A stretch of DNA of 64,000 bases, taken from contig JAQOTA010000020.1 of the NCBI GenBank assembly GCA_029532415.1, positions 310,001-374,000 on the forward strand. Reading direction: 5' to 3'. The notes under the pieces are model-generated. The model made no database searches, was not told the origin of the DNA, and was given only the letters and a program-made list of their open reading frames with translations. Positions 22,784 through 33,594 of the stretch are shown piece by piece. Source of the DNA: Marasmius tenuissimus (lineage: Eukaryota > Basidiomycota > Agaricomycetes > Agaricales > Marasmiaceae). Numbering within the stretch: the first letter of the stretch is position 1; each line of letters starts with the position of its first letter. The translations under genes were made by a program, and so were the position numbers.

Positions 22784-22929
22784 CGTCGAAAACTCCCTGT
22801 AAATTGACACTTCTATCAATCATTTAGACGTGTATATACTTGTGAAAGGAAACAATGACTTGCCGCTGGTTCGACCTCGAGACCAAGCACACAAGGGCGG
22901 CGAACCAGCAGGCAAATGCCGGTTTGGGC

Positions 22930-23004
22930 GGCATAACCAAGGGCCAAATAAGACACGCGAATTACTCGTTTTGGGCATCACGTGTTGGCGGAAAGTAGGC
23001 AAGT
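22930..23004 (-). repeat. Right terminal inverted repeat of the MULE
   Basis: Inverted partner of 19628-19702. It contains TGTTGGCGGAAAGT just before the right target-site duplication. Confidence 0.8.
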
Positions 23005-23014
23005 ACTTTTGACA
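23005..23014. repeat. Right target-site duplication of the MULE (ACTTTTGACA)
   Basis: Exact copy of 19618-19627, directly followed by the continuation of the interrupted methyltransferase exon. Confidence 0.88.
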
Positions 23015-23827
23015 CGGACGAAACAACACTGTCTAATCGGCATTCGGGGGAAAGTTCGTCGGTCCACGGATAGTTGGTTCGTTCATTGCAACGTCGGTGA
23101 GTCTCCCGAGGTCTCATAGTCGAATCGTCTCTAATTCTTTTTTTCATATACAGACACCGACGTAATATTCTGGGAAGGCCCTATGCACAAGCCTCCCGAA
23201 ATGTACACCCTAATCGAAAACTTCTGCCTCGGAACACGTCGACTCGAGATCTTCGGCCGGGCGAACTCATCGCTACAACGTGGTTGGGTGACGATGCTCA
23301 ACCAAATCGAAGAAGAGGACTTGCTCCGCAAAAAAGGTCCTGACCCGACGATCTATGTCAAAGGGGAAGATGGTACCGGCGGGGAAGTCTCGAGGTGGGA
23401 TCGCGACAAGTGGGATGCGGGGATTAAGGAGTTGGCAGGTGGAGGGAAGGCTGTTGTACCCATGAGTTCTGATATCGACGTGTTACGACCCAAGTCGCCT
23501 TTCCGACCTGGTTCGACAACAGCAGGGGCTGGGGGTGGTGGGGGAGGAAGTTCTGGAGGTGTCCCGGTTGGGATGGGTTCCCAAGCCCCTCGGTTCAACA
23601 GCGGGAATCGGGGAGTTAATCTACCGTCTAATGTTATGATGGGGGTAGGACAGCCTGGGGTGTTTGGGATGATGAACCAGATGGGTATGGGGAATATGGG
23701 GATGAATGGGATGAACGGTATGGATGGTATGGGTGGGATGGTCCCCGGGAAAACATGCCCAGCCAACTTCTGCAGCCGATTCAGTCGGAATCAGTCGCAA
23801 CGGTCTGTGACAATGGTGCCAGTGTGA
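23015..23827 (+). pseudogene. METTL14-like MT-A70 methyltransferase, right part
   Basis: The exon resumes after the transposon with codons for RTKQHCLIGIRGKVRRSTD, then an intron 23097-23153 and a long last exon. Family features: WFVHCNVDTDVIFWE, KPPEMYTLIENFCLGTRRLE and IFGRANSSLQRGW, which match the end of the MT-A70 fold in METTL14-like proteins. A Gly-rich segment and a Met/Gly/Asn-rich tail (about 23650-23760) follow, and the stop is at 23825-23827. The frame is continuous with the left part if the transposon and one target duplication are ignored. No promoter or start belongs to this piece, so it should not make a functional enzyme alone. Confidence 0.85.
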
Positions 23828-24760
23828 GCTGGACAACAAACGGCGACGGGCTGTTTTGAGGGTTGCAGGAGGAATAATCGAGAGATTGGACTTTGTTTCT
23901 CGCGTTGGGGTGATGTTATGGGCATTGGGGCCAAAGGTCTACCCGTCTACCGTCTGCGGTGGGCTGTTTTCATTGAGCGTGGTGTGCGAGAGCTGGCAGA
24001 GACCCCGACCCTGGTGGATGAAGCCAGTCTCTCACACCCCAATTTAGTGTAATCCGTGAACTATAATATCTTTGAATATAGCTTCTATTGACTTTTGATA
24101 CAGTATTTCGGCGTGTTAGCTTCGACCCAGTACCCCAGCGCGGCTTATTAAGCGCACGTTCACCAGGCCAAATTGGCGCCGGCCTCTGCACCCTCCCTCT
24201 TTCCCTTACCACTACGCCCCTTTGCTGCTATCTCTCATACTCTTGGATTTGCTGCCTCGCAAAAGAAGTTTCCCAGCTTGATTTTGCTGGACTTGGCCCG
24301 TAAATCAGTAAGTGTTCCATTTGTCGCTTTTTTCTCTGCTTTTTTTGTTGGTTCAACTTTTTTCAACTGTTCGATTGACCCATTTTACGCGTTTTTCTCG
24401 CTGTTTTTGACAAGTTCATGCCTACCTCATGTTTTCTGAAGCAGGGTTAGCGATTCGATCACCGTTGGATTGCACTGCTGCAGTGGTTGAGTAGGCCTTG
24501 AACGATTTTTTTCCCCTTTTCAACCCCCCAAAGTGCGCCGATTGCCTCACGGACTACAGCAGAGTGAACGATTCGAACACCCTTGGATCGAGCTGCTGTA
24601 TTCTCGAGTGCATTGGTGCTCGCCGGATGTTGTTTTTTTTTTTTTGACTTTTTTTTTGCTACATTTCCGTGCCTATTTTCGCGGTTTTTTTTTCGCGTTT
24701 TCCCCCCTCAATCCTACTTGTGTTTGCTCAGGAGCTAACTAGCTCTTCCAACAGATCAAG
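23828..24760. other. Intergenic, T-rich; upstream region of the dioxygenase gene
   Basis: About 930 bases without a supported gene. Long T and pyrimidine tracts cluster at 24320-24420 and 24630-24710. Two loosely similar segments (GCGATTCGATCACCGTTGGATTG at about 24449 and AACGATTCGAACACCCTTGGATCG at about 24567) lie about 118 bp apart. The region probably holds the promoter of the gene that starts at 24761. Confidence 0.4.
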
Positions 24761-26490
24761 ATGGCACTCTTCCACTCGGTGAGCTCGCTATCTCAACGTT
24801 CATTCTTTCCAGCCTCACGGTATTGTTTTTTTAGCTCCGCTCAGGACGCGTCTACGGCATCATCAACCTTCAGAAGCTCAAGCTACCTGACCCTTTTATT
24901 CGTCTATTCAGAGAAGCCGAAGAGAGGGAGCCGGAGATGTCGGTTGAGGAGGATTTGGGCCCCAAGGCACCGTCGAGTGTATTGGAAGGAAGGGGTCAGC
25001 AGGGAAAGCGGAGGAGAGGAGGAGAGACGAAGGAGAAAGGTGTGGCGAAGAAGATGAAGACCGATTAAGTAGCCGACACCACCCATGACCCTGGACAAAG
25101 CAAGAACAACTCGAAGCGTCGCGAGAAACGAAGGGCCCAGCCAAAGGAGAAGCGCTCACTCTCCGAGCGCATCAAGCTGAAGCTCCAGAAATTTGCGAAA
25201 TTTCTCAGTGTTCCTTTCGATGCAGCAGACTTTGCAGCTGCCAAAAGTGGTTACACGGGCTGTCTGAAGAAGAAGGCGGGGAAGGAGAAGAAGGCAGCAG
25301 GGAAGGGAGCACTGAAGGAGGATGTGATGAAGAAGAATCCGCCAAAAAAGAAGAATCCATCCAAGACCACCTCGCCGGAGATTGCCGCAGAGAACCCCAC
25401 CATCGAGGAGATGAAGAAGAATGGATATCGCCACATCAAGTGGGATGGCGTGTGCGGTTTCTTTTATCTCACGATTCTAACCTCTTACTGAATACATCTC
25501 TCACAGCACCCCTTTGCTCATTGTTGATAGTGCTGGCAGAATCATTGCGGTGCTCTGTGGCCGACCAGACGACCCTACCTACGTCAAAGCCTGTCTCGAT
25601 GCTTTTGATGCCATCCTTGAAGAGGGTGATATTGTAGGAATCAGGAATGACTCACCCAATGGTCCCCATCATCACGGCAATTCCTCTGCATTCAACGTTG
25701 GGATAGCCATGGGAATGGGTAACGCCACGCCTGTTCAACTCAAGAATGGAAAGATGGCCCCCGCATTGGCTCGCCTCCTTGCCCATGAAGGAATCCAGCG
25801 TGTTGCTGGGTTCCAGAACAGTATTATGTCTTGTTCCACTTTCATATTCATGTACTGACCGATTTTTCTAGAGTCCTATGCGCTTTGGAGACCCCATGCA
25901 TATGAGAGGCATGAATCGACCTTGAAGAAAGTTCTGAACAAACTACCGAACCTCAAGGCAAACTTTAAGCACGGCGTTTTCAGTGCAGCAACATTCAATT
26001 TTGGTCGCAGCGTGACCACGACCCCTCACCGCGACTTCTTCAACTGGCCCCCTGGTTTGTGCTTTATTACAGCTCTTGGGCGCTTCGACCATCGGAAAGG
26101 AGGCCAAATCGTGCTGGATGAGCTGAAACTCGTCATTGACTTTCCTCCGGCCTCCACGATTGGACTTCCTTCGGCTGTCGTTACTCACTACAACATCCCG
26201 GTAGCTAAAGGTGAGCGTGTGTTATTCCTCCAAGTTTGATTCTGATGCTGACTTGCACTACAGGTGATCAGAGGAATTCGTTCACTCAATATTCTGCTGG
26301 TCCAATCTTTCGTTGGGTCGATAATGACTTCATGACCGAGGCTCAGCTGAAGGAATTCAACCGAGTCAAGTATGAGAAGATGATGAAGGGAAAGGCTAAC
26401 GCGTATCAGGAAAATCTCAAAATCTTTTCTACTATTTACGAATTGAAGGACTTTATCCATGTAGCTACACTCGACGGATCCCCCAACTGA
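24761..26490 (+). CDS. TET/JBP-like 2-oxoglutarate dioxygenase; in-frame TAA in the N-terminal part
   Basis: Exons 24761-24778, 24835-25451, 25507-25820, 25872-26210 and 26264-26490 join in consistent phase to 505 codons. The N-terminus is Lys-rich and charged, as in a DNA- or chromatin-binding tail. The C-terminal half matches the fungal TET/JBP dioxygenase fold: TTPHRDFFNWPPG (H-x-D for Fe(II)), LGRFDHRKGGQIVLDELKLV, PSAVVTHYNIPV (distal H), and GDQRNSFTQYSAGPIFRWV (an Arg that could hold 2-oxoglutarate). Such enzymes oxidise 5-methylcytosine, and in Agaricomycetes they are expanded and often linked to DNA transposons. Codon 84 is TAA (25066-25068), before the catalytic domain. Either this allele is broken, or an unusually short intron (GTGTGG...AGTAG, about 33 nt) removes it, since the frame would be kept. 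The catalytic residues are intact. Confidence 0.75.
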
Positions 26491-26516
26491 TGTATCTCCT
26501 TTTCTTGTAACTGTAG

Positions 26517-27848
26517 CTACAATGTATCGCTCTTGAATTGCTTTTGTACTACTGCAAGGAAAGTAAGGAAACAAACTTGATATTGCTGAGAACCCCAATT
26601 CTCACTACTTCCCCAGCCTCGGGAATCTGTAAACTCATACACCTTTGGAAGTGGTGCGGCCTGTGACTGAGTGATCTCAAATCCAAGTCTCTCCCTCGCA
26701 AATCGTTCCAGCGCATGAGTGTCAATCTGAAATTCGTCCCGCAGGTCCAAGGATACCTTGAATTGCTTGCCCATCAACCACCTAGGCACTACTGCTGCCA
26801 GAGCATCCCATTGAGCTGTCATGTTTTGGAAGATATCGTCCGTATCGTATTGTTCCCAGCTGACTTGTATTGAGAGGGTTTCGAGTTTCGGAAATGGAAC
26901 TGGAGGTGCAGGGGCATCCAAATAGGCGGCAAACCAGGCCAGGTCAATGCCAAAGTGCACGACAGAGTCTATACTAGTGACTGGAGTTGGAATGGGTAAA
27001 GTCACTGTTGGGATTGGTCAATTCCTATCAGTTGTGACAAGTAGAGATAACATACCGTTACTAGGACCCCTGGAATCCAATAGTTTCAGTTCTAACAACT
27101 CATGATCCGAGTAATTGCTGACGATACGCGCCACAGCCAAGTTGCCCAATTCCCCAATAATTGACAAATGGGTGAGTGGTCCTGTCTGGAGGCGTCGCTC
27201 AGCTACGCTGTAGAAGTTGAAGGAGGGCTGCCTCTCGGGGTGCATGTCGATAAGGGATAGGCTCGAAACAGAGGGCAATCGGATAGTTGTCCCCCAGTCA
27301 AAGGAACGAAATGCTGGGGCATGAAGGACGAGGGTTGTGATAGAGTAGAACGAGTTCAATTCGCCTGGAATACAGCAGATGAATTGGCATCCAAGAGACT
27401 GGGGTTTGATGGCCCGGAGGGATGAGCGGAATTTCCAGAGCAAAGCGGAAGCTTCTGGATATAGAATGTCCCAGTCGATGTTCTTCTTTGTAGAGAACAA
27501 ATGGAGCTCCCTGATGTGGTCCATCTTTCCTTCTGCACAATACAGAAGTATCTGTTGCGCTTTGTCGTGTGAAAAGGCTAAGTCCCTTTTGACCCTTCTG
27601 AATAGGGATGTAGGTGCGGCTTTGTTACGCAGCCTCATCATAGACAAGATGTGAGAGTCGTATCCGTGCGAAATATTTATGGTGTCAGGGAATAGGCGTT
27701 GAGCCGGGGATGATACTTCAGTACAGACGAGAGTCATCGTCTGAAGGTCCTTTCGAGGGAGGGACTCAAGGATCTGGAGGGTGGTCTCTGGAGGGACTTT
27801 GAAAAAAGCTGCAAGAAGGTTGGCTTGGTATCGAGCGAGGTTGGGCAT
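26517..27848 (-). CDS. F-box domain protein (426 aa)
   Basis: Two exons: 27848-27056 and 27004-26517, 427 codons with stop at 26517. The intron has GTATGT and CAACAG ends. Near the N-terminus VPPETTLQILESLPRKDLQTMTLVCTEV matches the F-box pattern (P, ILxxLP, DLxxxxLVC), which in fungi links substrate adaptors to Skp1-Cullin ubiquitin ligases. The rest resembles the divergent leucine-containing repeats common in basidiomycete F-box proteins. An in-frame ATG at 27881 would add eleven residues; I chose 27848 because the added residues (EWMEIWDRKK) look unlike the family. It ends 27 bases from the convergent dioxygenase gene. Confidence 0.75.
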
Positions 27849-27934
27849 TTTTTTCCTGTCCCATATTTCCATCCATTCCACATAGTTATAACAGGAAGAG
27901 AAAAAATGAATAGAGTTAAATTAAAAGAAGCCCT

Positions 27935-30900
27935 TTATCCGAGAACCAAAGTCCGTGCCATCTCGCGCCCGCTTCCTTTCCGAAGAGCGCTTCCCTTGTC
28001 AGACTGCTTGACAACTTCATCCCGATATCGTACATACAGTTCCTTTTGCTTCTGAACCTGCTCCAGTGCTGATTGTATCTCCTCCTGTGTCGAATTGAGC
28101 TGTTGCAGCTCTTGAACGTGTGCCCACAGCTTGCTACCCTTTTCCCTTGCCTTGTTGAATCGCTCCTGCGCCTTGTTGAGTTTCTGGTTGTGCTGCCGAA
28201 TCAAATCATCTTCTTTCTCAAGTTGTTTATGGTCTCCGGCAACTAAAAATGCATGTTGAAGTCCATGTGAGAGGCAAAGGAAAGGCATAATACTCACATT
28301 TTCGTTTGATTTCGCGGGACGCATTATCCACTGGAAGTCCTGAAGCGTATGAGCGCCTTATACCTGCATCCTGAGTCAGCTTCAAGAAAAGTCAGCAGTC
28401 ATTTCGCAAATTTATAAGAAACACATACCTTGATTGAAGCAAGTCGAGAAGCATCATAACGCCTGGCCTTTTCCATGCCCCCAACTAACGAACACCCTTT
28501 CCCTTCAAGGTTGATATTAGAGTGCGCACCCTCAACGATATTGTCATTTCTATCTCCAGCAATCCATACCGCCTTGGGAACCTTGCTTCGCTCCCAGCAA
28601 ATCCCTTCGAGTGCAAATTTACTGTTCACCTTATTTTCATACCAATCTGAGCAAGCATTAGAATTGAACAAAGCCAACAAGGAGGGACATACCAATTCCC
28701 TTCTTCCCGCCTTCCTCTTTTATAATCCCAACCGCTCCTTCCCAATCATCATGTGCCATGCACACCAAGCTTCTCATGGCCTCTTTGACAGTACGAGGGA
28801 CCCCGCACTCTTGGATGTTCCGGTGGACATGAACAGAGCAAAGACGGAAGACCCGGTGGAGATGTTCAGACCAGGAGAGCTCCGCAACTGACCTGTGTGG
28901 CTGAAATAAATCACGTCGGTTGGGAAGCCTTTGGGCTATACGTTGCATATGAAGTCCCAGGCCTATGGTTTCTGGTCAGTATAGTGTACTTTAGCATCTG
29001 CAATAACAGCACCTTTTGCTTGACCTCCGTGTTGATCCGCAATCCACAGCAACATTAGCCCGTTCTGATCTTCATCGTCATTAGAGTTTGCGTACAAGTG
29101 CCGCCAGCGTATGGGTAGACCTGTATCCTCTACAACAAGCTCCTCAATAGCATCAAAAAGACGAAGATGCAGCGCAGCTGATTCTCCAGTGACATATGCC
29201 CTACAATAGACAACCGCTGAAAAACACAGTGAGCAAGAAGATTACCAGGTCAATAAAAAAAATTGTACTGGAATTCAATTCCCGGTCGCATCCAGCAATG
29301 ATAAACTCCTTCCAGCCCTGAACTTGTTTGAAGGAGATGTTGCTCTGGAGAAATTGTGCTTGCTGGAGTAGCGCACTAGCCCCAGGAGCCATACAGATAA
29401 TAATCCGATGTCCCTCAGGCGGTGCAGGCTCATCATCTCCATCATCGTCCATGATTCCAGGCTCATCCGTGAATTCAATAAACCGGCAGATGTAGTGAGC
29501 TTCTACCGGATATCGTTCAGTCTGAAGATGATACAGATGAAGGGCACCTATCACAACACACGTTAACCCTAGATATCAAAAGGGATAAATCAACAACGCA
29601 CCTTTCCATCCAGTCCCATGAGGGAAGTATAGCCCCCTTGCAGTCTTGATGTAGTATGCTAGGTGCTCATGGTTGGCTAGGGAAGAGTGAACATCATAGA
29701 GCGAAGCAAGAGGGTTTTGAGGAAACAGCTGCTTGAGGTAAGAATGAACAACGCCATGGCGAAGGAGTCCTCGGACAGTAAGGTCCGCCAAGTCTTCCCC
29801 AATGTCACAAAAGACTTTGAAGAGTTGGTTACGAAGTCGCGGAGGTGTTTTTGTTGGCAAGGAGATAGGGTGACGGTGGACGCCAGAGCATATCACGAGA
29901 ACATATGGGCATTGTACGCGGTAATCTTCCAAAGGTTCATATACCCGAAACTTGACAGAGCACGGTAATCGTTCAAGAAGGGGCTGATAGAGTCGGTCAT
30001 TCTTGTCCCGGTGAGAATATGCTAATTGAAAGATTAGTATATATTCCAGGGTTGGCCGTTCCTAATACTCACAACAGTTGAAACGCTGAGCTGAATGATT
30101 CGATACAACTGTACACTCTGCATCTGGTCCAACATTGTACTGTAAGAACACATCCTCCTCAAGCTCCTTTGCTGCTTGAGTATCGCCAGCAAGTACAGCT
30201 TTGATGTATTCCCTGTTGTAGGAGTCGTCCAGCCGCATGTGAAAGTGAGAACGGGCGGTTTGAGAGTCGTAGTGTTCGCATCTAAACAAATGAATTCAGC
30301 CATAACTCGAGTACAGAACAAGGATGAAACAGACGCTATCATTCCGCCATCATGAAGTAGACTCAATCTACCCTGACAGCGCGGTTCCTTCTCCACATAA
30401 CCCCTTCTCAGAGACTGATGATGGTCCCGAATAAACTGGGACTCCTCATTGCTATCTTCAGAATCCAGCACAGCCGTTTCACCTGTAAGCCGACAGCCAA
30501 CACGGAGCAGAGAGGTGATAAAGGCCTGAGTCTTGAGGAAGATCTGACGAGAAGGGGAGTCATTTTGAAGCCGGAAATTACGGTCTTGAGCCAGCCTTTC
30601 CCTGACTAGATCCAAGGATGCACAGGTATGAGGGGCCTTCATCTTGTCCACATCGGCGTGAGGGCAAACCTTCGCTCCTTGACCTGGACAATCCGAAGGT
30701 TAGACTAAATGGATCATACAAAGCAAAAGTCGCCGCACAGGTTCTTGACCGGACCATACAAGGGACAGTACCATTCCCAAGAAGATCATGAGTGAGTAGC
30801 TTCCCGTGTCGATCAGCAGTTTTTTGACCGCCTGGATTCCCTAGAGAGTACGCAAAGTCTGAGGTGGGAGAACGCCAGTTGCCAGGGTCTTGGAGGAATA

Positions 30901-31312
30901 GGTATCCGATTCCGCGCTTGGATGTCTCGGGATACTCGATGTAAGCATTTGAATCTTCATAGACATACAGTCTATCGAGAGTCGTATTTCGCGACGCCTT
31001 TACATTGGTTTTGGTGAGTGTCGGAGGATCCACTTCACCAGTATAGATGGAGAAAGTTTGTGAGGGAGAGCGTGAATACCTCGGGCTCGAACTTGTAGAC
31101 GAGGTTGGGCTAAAACTTGAGGAACTGGCAGCACTAGGTGACCGCGGGGGTGTGGAACAGGGGGTGAGCGAAGGGTTCAGACGCAGAGGGCTCTGAATAG
31201 GAAGCTGATTTGAATAGCGCGGCTGTGATGTACTTGGAGTTGAGAACTGAGAGTTTGCAGGGGAGTATGGGTTGAGAATTGCAGTTATGGACATGATTTG
31301 AGGTCGAGACAT
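27935..31312 (-). CDS. DDE-transposase-like multi-exon protein
   Basis: ATG 31312 opens a Ser/Pro-rich N-terminus. A cysteine cluster (VPCMVRSRTC, spliced to QGAKVCPHADVDKM and PHTC) follows. Further exons read CSGVHRHPISLPTKTPPR, LHLYHLQTERYPVEAHYICRF, QVQGWKEFIIAGCD, LLWIADQHGGQAKGLGLHMQ, FRLCSVHVHRNIQ and NDNIVEGAHSNINLEGKG, then a coiled-coil C-terminus (QLEKEDDLIRQHNQKLNKAQ) with stop at 27935. The spaced D (GCD), D (ADQ) and E (NIVE) and the H/C-containing segment between them resemble a DDE/RNase-H transposase core. The order matches a widespread Agaricomycete protein family whose function I do not know. Introns are about 50-80 nt; I resolved only some (the first is 30738-30684). No terminal inverted repeats were found nearby, so it may be a domesticated or immobile copy. 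Confidence 0.6.
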
Positions 31313-33594
31313 GGTGCAAATGAGGAGAGCTACAGTCGTATTACTTGACGGAATTTGTGGAATGGGCTGAGCGAGATCTTCAATACCGTCCGAATTTGGT
31401 AGATAGTCTTCCCAAAAGAGTTTAGAGCAATCTTGATTGTGAAGACTGTGAGTGGATGTGAAGAGTCGGTCAAGAGGTTTGCTATCGGCGCTGATCAGTG
31501 CGCTTCCATCGGTGCTGGCTCAATCGCCCATTTGGCAATGCTAAGTCTCATCATGTGCAGTTAGGAGCTAACCCCTTAGCAGGTTTTCAATCTTATCTAG
31601 AACATTCGTAGCTAGGCACCACCGATCAACAGGTGTCATCAACTGTCATCAATTTGTGTCCGCATCGTTCCGGTGGGTACTCATCGTCTGTGTCCTCCCA
31701 TCGTGTCGAATGGCTGAAGGTTCGTTGGTCCAAGGATCCCCGCTTACGGTCTCCTAGCGATCTCTTTGGGGCTCTCGGCCAGGATTCAGTTGTAAGCTAG
31801 CTAAGTACGACTCTATTTTTCGCATCACATCCGGGCACCTTTGAACTGGTATGACGAGTTGATTTATCTTATAATTTGCTTTGCCCTCAGAAAGACGGCC
31901 TTTTCTCGGTAACTAAACATGTGGATAAAGGGGTTCTGTCAAGGATATAGGCTCCATGGTGCGTACTATCCTATAATCCCATCGAGAGAAACCTCGGTGC
32001 GTGTTTCTCTCGATGCGTAACTACCTGTTACGGCTCCCAAAAGCAACCTCGGTGGATAATAGCGTTTAAAGGCTTTTATACAGAGAGTCGTTCAGACTCG
32101 CTTGCCAGTCATCTCACTTCAGCATCATCGGGTTAGACTATCGCCAAGGACATCGCCATATCGTTGAGTCGTTTCTCACCGCTGGCACCGTTGAGGACAC
32201 TTCCAACGTCATCCCGTCTTTGACATCGACAGACACCATCTGTCCCACGTTCTACGTGTCATTCACCTTGGTTTATGCTGGTCTGGGCCATTGCTTGTCG
32301 CCTGTTTGGGTTTTGAAGGAAACGAGAACCACGGGGCTAGGTACGTCTTGAATATCCGTCATCCCTTTATCTTCTCTTCCTCAATATAACCTATACGCAC
32401 AGATTCCGAGGTCGCCACCCACGGGCCGAGTCCTGGAAGAGTCTATCTAAACGAACCCCTCCCCATTCCACCGTTTGCAGGCACCCTGTGCGCTTTTGAC
32501 CAGTTGTATTTCTGGCCCTCTCAAGACTTATTATTCTGAGTACTTGCTCGTCAGACCAACTCCCGTTGCGCATCAATCCTGGCACGTACGGCCAGCCCCA
32601 AGCGCCAGTGTACGTTCTGTACTGGTCGAGTCCTCCAGATAATCTCGAGCGCTGGATCACTACTGATGGATTGTCTCCGGCACCAGGCTACTACTCTCAA
32701 TTACATTAGCTATGGTGCAGTTTGGGCTACCTCGACTTAATGCGGTTGTCTCGGGCCCTTATTTGTCTCGTTGGAGACAAGATAGCCCCTATCGGATAAT
32801 CAAGGTTCCTAGTCAAAGCAGAGCTTGAATTGACCGTAGCATGCGTTCCTTTCCCCATTATCTGGTCCAAGAGGCTGGATTTTACCGTTTCTTTGCATAT
32901 TTGTCCGCAGCAACCTCTTGATTGACGATGCAGGCTCTGCAAACAAGCTCTATCTCGTCGACATTGGAGGAGCCGAAATTGGCCGGTTATTTGGTAGAGC
33001 CTCGCACCGCAAAACCGCAGAACTCTACCGCTGATGCCCTTTCTTCGTATCTAGTACCTGCGCTGTAATCAAGGTTGAAGTACATCTCAAAGTCGGGCGC
33101 CGTTGACCGTGATCTGATCCTTGATTTTTTGACGTTCTTGGCAGTTCAAAGTTGCCCCAACACTCCGGGAGGTACGTATGAGTTCCTGTCAGTCATAGCT
33201 GAGCTGTCTCCCTCTTACTTCAGCTCTTAGTAGGACCATGCTGTGTATCTATCTGTCTATCTATCTATCTATCTATCTTGACTTCACTGGTTCAAAGTTG
33301 GGCCGAGCGTGGGAATATGTTCCAAAGATGAGACCGCCCCCCAGGGCCTGCTCATTGACAATTGGGGTGCCGCTACCGTCAAAAATATTGACGTGATTAT
33401 AAACAGTACGGACAATACTTGATCTGGAAACTTGACATTGACGGAATGACGCTACACAGAGCGAGCCGGCGGCTCCCACCGCTCTCGTTCATTTTAAACT
33501 GTATATCATAAGCAGAGAGTGCACTGGCGAGTCCAAACAACGAGACCTATATTACAGCCGCATGTTGCTCTCGGGGTCTCTTGTCCCTCTACTC
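31313..33594. other. Long intergenic region with possible coding fragments
   Basis: No gene supported. Around 32438-32523 and 32560-32698 on the plus strand, frames read like protein (PLPIPPFAGTLCAFDQLYFW, and LRINPGTYGQPQAPVYVLYW), and could be exons of one small gene or pseudogene. A further frame at 32939-33033 begins NKLYLVDIGGAEIGRLFG. I do not recognise any of them. A CTAT microsatellite lies at 33245-33277. Confidence 0.35.
33245..33277. repeat. (CTAT)n microsatellite
   Basis: About eight units of CTAT with one CTGT variant. Confidence 0.9.

Larger units (their letters stand above)
19628..23004 (+). mobile_element. MULE (Mutator-like) DNA transposon, 3.4 kb, inserted in the METTL14-like gene
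   Basis: The element is flanked by 10-bp duplications and has long terminal inverted repeats. The left end has ACTTTCCGCCAACATGTGA at 19635, and the reverse complement of the right end has ACTTTCCGCCAACACGTGA; similarity continues inward (AGTAATTTGCGTGTC against AGTAATTCGCGTGTC) for about 75 bp. It carries one intact spliced transposase gene on the plus strand. Length, target-site duplication of 9-11 bp and the transposase class all fit Mutator-like elements. Intact ends and coding sequence suggest a fairly recent insertion. Confidence 0.9.

Noticed and set aside
23353..23766. Minus-strand Pro/Ile-rich frame
   Set aside because: It is a shadow of the Met/Gly-rich tail of the methyltransferase gene on the plus strand.
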